Shown here piece after piece: positions 5,036-7,619 of a stretch of DNA of 7,619 bases. The notes under the pieces were generated by a model, which did no database searches, was not told the DNA's origin, and saw only the letters and a list, made by a program, of their open reading frames with translations. The position numbers were made by a program, and so were the translations under genes. The first letter of the stretch is position 1. Every line of letters starts with the position of its first letter. The stretch is from Actinomycetes bacterium (GTDB lineage: Bacteria; Actinomycetota; Actinomycetes; Propionibacteriales; Propionibacteriaceae): contig JAEXCA010000169.1 of the NCBI GenBank assembly GCA_023393755.1, positions 1 through 7,619 of the forward strand. The letters run 5' to 3'.

Positions 5036-7509
5036 CACCACCCCCTGCTCCGGCCGAAGGCGTCGGCCAGGTGCCGGGTGGCCTGCGGCAGGAAGTGCCG
5101 CGCCGCGATCCGCGCGCCCAGGCCGGCCAGGTCCACCGCCAGGGCGTCCAGCCAGGCACCCGGATCCCCGTCCGGCTGCCCGGCCAGCCGCAGCCTCAGC
5201 TCATCGGCGGCGACCGCCAGCGCTTCGTCGCCGATCAACCTCAGGTCCGCGGCCAGCGCGGCGAGCTGGTGCGCCACCGAACGCGGGTTGGCCTCGTCCC
5301 GCACCAGCAGGACGAACGCCGACTCCCGCGGTTCGGCCGGCCCGGTCCCGGCGACCGCGCGCCGGCGGTGGGTGATGATCGACTCGCAGACCCGCAGCAC
5401 CGACTCGGCCACCAGCTCGTCCACCTCGGCCGGGTTGGCCTCGGCCGTGGTCTGCCGCAGCAGGGCGATCGTCCGGACGGCCCGCTCCAGCCTCCCGCCG
5501 GCGTCCAGGAAGGCCCAGGACTCGTCCCGCACCATGCTCTGGGCGAGGATCCCGGCGAAGGCCAGCAACGACTCCAGCACGTCGTCCAGCAGCGGCTGCA
5601 GCTGGTCGTCCGGCTCCAGTTCGGTGGCCAGGGTGCCCTCCAGCCGGCCGAAGACGCTCCAGGCGTCGACGCTCAGCAGGTCGCGGACGTCCTGCGCGGC
5701 GTCGGTGAGCGCGACCGCCTGGGCCAGGACGCTGCCCGGGGTGGCTGCGTCCAGCACGGTGCGGCGCAGGTAGTCGATCCGCGGTTCGGCGGGAAGCGGG
5801 ACGAGGCCGGTCTGCTGCTCCGCCGACCGGACCAGCGCCGCCGTGGCGAGTTCGCCGGGCGAGCCGATCCGGCTGGAGTGGTCCTCGGCCAGGTCGTCGG
5901 CGATCCTGACCAGGCGGGCGGTCGCCTCGGCCCGTTCCGCATGGCGGCCGATCGCGAACAGCGTGCCGGCCACCCGGGGCGCCACCCGGGCGGGAGCCGC
6001 GGTCACCGTCAGCCGGGGACGCGGCGGAACCCGTGGTTCCGGGGGCACGGCGCCGGCGGTCACCCAGACGTCCTTGGCGAGGCCGGTCCGGCTGGTCACC
6101 GTCCGTTCGCCGGTGGTGCCGGCCACCCGTCCCAGGCCACCGGGAAGGAAGGTGTACTCGGCACCGGCGGCGACCCCGAAGGTCCGCAGCACGAAGCGCC
6201 GCGGTTCCAGCCCGTCGGCGGTGATCACCGGCGCGGTGGAGAGCTCCAGCGGCTCCTGCCCGCACCAGGCCCAGGGCTCCGCGCGCAGCTGCGCGATCAG
6301 GCCCTCGCGGGCGCGATCGGCCAGCTCCCAGCCGTACCGCACCGGCGCGTGACCGCGGCTGACCGGCTTGATCACCAGGTCGCCGAGGTTGGCGAGCACG
6401 TGGGAGAGGCCGGACGGGTCGCCGCACCACCAGGTGGTCGGCGAGGTGAGCAGCGGAGGTTCGTCCAACAGGGCGTGGGCGGCCGGTCCGAGATAGGCCA
6501 GCAGTGCCGGGTTGTCGAGCACCCCGACCCCGATCGGGTTGGCGATGGTCACCTGGCCGTTCCGGGCCGCTTCGATCAGGCCGGGGATGCCGAGCTCGGA
6601 GTCGCCCCGCAGCTCCAGGGGGTCGCTCAGCAGCGCCGCGACCCGGCGCAGCACGACGTCCACCGGCTCCAGCCGCTGACCGGCCCGCAGCCAGACCCGG
6701 CCGTGGCTGGTGATCAGGTCGTCCGCCTCGGCGACCGGGAAGCCGAGCATGGTGGAGAGGAAGCTGGTGTCGAAGGCGGTCTCGCTCTCGGCCCCGGGCG
6801 AGAGCACCACCGCCCGCGGGCTGTCGGCGTGACGCGGCGCGGCGTCCAGCAGGGCGGTGGTCATGGCGTGGAAGAAGCCGCGCAGCCGGGCCAGGTCGCT
6901 GCTCCGGTGCAGGCCGGCCATCACCCGGGAGACGATCCGGCGGGTGACCATGGCGTAGCCGGAGCCGTAGGGAGCCTGCGGCCGGTCCGAGATCACCCGC
7001 CAGGCCCCGTCCGCGTCCCGGCCGAGGTCGGTGGCGGTGAGCAGCAGTTGGCGTCCGTGCGGGGCGAGCACCCGGTCCGCCGGACGGAGGAACCCTGGAT
7101 GGCTGAGCACGGCGGCGGCCGGGATCACCCGCCGCCGGAGCAGGAGGCGTTCGGTGTAGAGGTCGGTCAGGATCAGGTCGAGCAGCCGGCCGCGCTGGTC
7201 GAGCCCGGCCTCCAGGGCGGTCCAGTCGGCCGGATCGAGCACCGCGGGCAGGGGGTCGATGTTCCACAGCCGGCTGGTGCGCTGCTCGGGGGAGCCGTAG
7301 ACCACGCCCTCGTCCACCACGAACCCGCGGGTCTCCGCCCGCACGGCCAGCAGCCCACCCAGGCCCAGCGATTCCACCGTCGTCGCCAGCGCCCGCTGGT
7401 GCTCCCGGACGCCCTGCGCACCGACCAGTTCGTCGTAGCCGGCGCGGGCCGGGTGCGCGCGGTAGGCCTCCACCAGCCCGCTCGTCGCGTCCCTCGCCTC
7501 GACCGACAT
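5035..7509 (-). CDS. circularly permuted ATP-grasp ligase fused to an alpha-E domain
   Basis: An 824-residue two-domain protein. Residues ~1-500 match the circularly permuted type 2 ATP-grasp family (COG2308, PF14403). Hallmarks are YGSPEQRTSRLWNIDPLP (71-88), SDRPQAPYGSGYAM (174-187), VVLSPGAESETAFD (234-247), DPLELRGDSELGIPGL (296-311), TWWCGDPSG (359-367) and VIKP (379-382). Residues ~510-815 match the alpha-E domain (COG2307, PF04168). Its hallmarks are LFAIGRHAERAEATARLVR (517-535), RDESWAFLDAGGRLERA (661-677) and NPRSVAHQL (741-749). ATP-grasp enzymes join a carboxylate to an amine or thiol through an acyl-phosphate. Alpha-E is an all-helical domain of unknown function. The two are often separate adjacent genes, and here they are one chain, so they probably work at fixed stoichiometry. 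No signal peptide is seen. The stop overlaps the transglutaminase start (TGATG). ATG 7509 is preferred over GTG 7518 because a TANNNT box lies 7 nt upstream of it, and AGGG (8-nt spacing) could also serve as Shine-Dalgarno. Confidence 0.9.
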   Translation of the reverse strand: MSVEARDATSGLVEAYRAHPARAGYDELVGAQGVREHQRALATTVESLGLGGLLAVRAETRGFVVDEGVVYGSPEQRTSRLWNIDPLPAVLDPADWTALEAGLDQRGRLLDLILTDLYTERLLLRRRVIPAAAVLSHPGFLRPADRVLAPHGRQLLLTATDLGRDADGAWRVISDRPQAPYGSGYAMVTRRIVSRVMAGLHRSSDLARLRGFFHAMTTALLDAAPRHADSPRAVVLSPGAESETAFDTSFLSTMLGFPVAEADDLITSHGRVWLRAGQRLEPVDVVLRRVAALLSDPLELRGDSELGIPGLIEAARNGQVTIANPIGVGVLDNPALLAYLGPAAHALLDEPPLLTSPTTWWCGDPSGLSHVLANLGDLVIKPVSRGHAPVRYGWELADRAREGLIAQLRAEPWAWCGQEPLELSTAPVITADGLEPRRFVLRTFGVAAGAEYTFLPGGLGRVAGTTGERTVTSRTGLAKDVWVTAGAVPPEPRVPPRPRLTVTAAPARVAPRVAGTLFAIGRHAERAEATARLVRIADDLAEDHSSRIGSPGELATAALVRSAEQQTGLVPLPAEPRIDYLRRTVLDAATPGSVLAQAVALTDAAQDVRDLLSVDAWSVFGRLEGTLATELEPDDQLQPLLDDVLESLLAFAGILAQSMVRDESWAFLDAGGRLERAVRTIALLRQTTAEANPAEVDELVAESVLRVCESIITHRRRAVAGTGPAEPRESAFVLLVRDEANPRSVAHQLAALAADLRLIGDEALAVAADELRLRLAGQPDGDPGAWLDALAVDLAGLGARIAARHFLPQATRHLADAFGRSRGW

Positions 7510-7516
7510 GCCGGTC

Positions 7517-7522
7517 ACCCTA
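7517..7522 (-). promoter_or_regulatory. candidate -10 box (TAGGGT) of a leaderless promoter for the ATP-grasp/transglutaminase operon
   Basis: On the minus strand TAGGGT ends 7 nt before ATG 7509, so transcription would start on the A of the ATG. This is the classic geometry of actinobacterial leaderless genes. The same bases include an AGGG that could act as a weak Shine-Dalgarno on a longer transcript, so both modes remain possible. The region expected for -35 (about 7540-7545) is GC-rich without a recognisable TTGAC-like hexamer. A 13-bp dyad CCGGGC-A-GCCCGG (7528-7540) sits in the spacer just upstream and could bind a regulator. Confidence 0.45.
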
Positions 7523-7551
7523 CCGATCCGGGCAGCCCGGCCCGCGCCGCA

Positions 7552-7574
7552 CCCGGCGGTGTTTGGAAGCCGGG
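7552..7574. repeat. short inverted repeat upstream of the ATP-grasp operon
   Basis: CCCGGC (7552-7557) and GCCGGG (7569-7574) are perfect reverse complements around an 11-nt, comparatively AT-rich spacer (GGTGTTTGGAA). It lies 43-65 bp upstream of ATG 7509, just beyond the proposed promoter. It could be a weak hairpin ending a transcript that arrives from the right, or an operator. In DNA this GC-rich a 6-bp dyad can also arise by chance. Confidence 0.3.
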
Positions 7575-7589
7575 ACCCCCGCCCCCACC

Positions 7590-7602
7590 ACCCCCAGGGG
7601 GT
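7590..7602. promoter_or_regulatory. G/C-tract palindrome resembling a CsoR-family operator
   Basis: ACCCCC-A-GGGGGT is a perfect 13-bp odd palindrome followed by AC, so the right half reads GGGGGTAC. CsoR/RcnR/FrmR-family repressors bind G/C-tract palindromes flanked by TA, of the type TACCCC...GGGGTA. The right flank fits this and the left has C instead of T at 7589. It lies 81 bp upstream of ATG 7509 and may belong to a gene beyond the right edge. The rest of 7523-7619 shows no coding sequence that I can support. Confidence 0.3.
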
Positions 7603-7619
7603 ACGCCCTCCCCGGACCC

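Noticed and set aside
3711..5159. 482-codon minus-strand open frame spanning the transglutaminase gene, the hairpin and the acetyltransferase
   Set aside because: It runs through the intergenic palindrome, is low complexity, and lies antisense or out of frame to well-supported genes.
4562..5773. 403-codon plus-strand open frame antisense to the transglutaminase and alpha-E coding region
   Set aside because: Its composition is Ser/Arg/Ala-rich without motifs. Long antisense frames are expected at this third-position GC content.
5201..7267. 688-codon open frame on the same strand as the ATP-grasp fusion, in another frame
   Set aside because: Its translation is an Arg/Gly/Ala/Pro-rich low-complexity string with no family motif, while the overlapping frame shows two full domain signatures. 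It is a GC-bias shadow.
1..7619. tRNA, rRNA, riboswitch, CRISPR array, insertion sequence or prophage
   Set aside because: No cloverleaf-like pattern, spaced direct-repeat array, transposase motif or integrase motif was recognised on either strand by eye.

Overview
The window is chromosome-like DNA from a high-GC actinobacterium. The evidence is the strong G/C third-position bias in every gene, the long spurious antisense ORFs this causes, TANNNT-type -10 boxes (two placed as for leaderless mRNAs), and a fused ATP-grasp/alpha-E protein of a kind seen in actinobacteria. A member of the Propionibacteriales would fit, but the sequence alone does not prove any order. I see no rRNA, tRNA, CRISPR array, transposase or phage gene. 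Seven protein genes fill almost all of the window.

Left block (58-3686). A single-domain UspA-type universal stress protein reads rightward. Converging on it is a four-gene leftward operon for an osmoprotectant-type (ProU/OpuC family) ABC importer. In transcription order this is ATPase (3686->2877), permease 1 (2880->2230), permease 2 (2230->1559) and substrate-binding lipoprotein (1509->580). The first three genes overlap by 4 and 1 nt and are probably translationally coupled. The lipoprotein gene follows a 49-nt gap and has its own ribosome binding site. The ATPase lacks the C-terminal CBS pair of many OpuCA/ProV proteins.

Middle (3687-4144). An 84-bp divergent promoter region has two mirror-image -10 boxes. 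It separates the transporter from a small rightward GNAT-fold acetyltransferase (COG2388 type). After that gene lies a striking 65-bp palindromic element: two 26-nt arms, perfectly complementary, each nearly a hairpin in itself. It occupies the gap between convergent genes and may be a bidirectional terminator, a REP/BIME-like repeat, or both.

Right block (4145-7509). A leftward two-gene operon encodes an 824-residue fusion of a circularly permuted ATP-grasp ligase and an alpha-E domain. It is coupled through a TGATG overlap to a transglutaminase-like cysteine protease homologue with an intact Cys-His-Asp triad. Comparative genomics predicts that such sets make and process or attach a peptide-like product, but to my knowledge the product is unknown. 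This is the best candidate in the window for an uncharacterised system. The operon promoter looks leaderless. The remaining ~100 bp to the right edge hold several GC-rich palindromes, one resembling a CsoR-family operator, and no gene.
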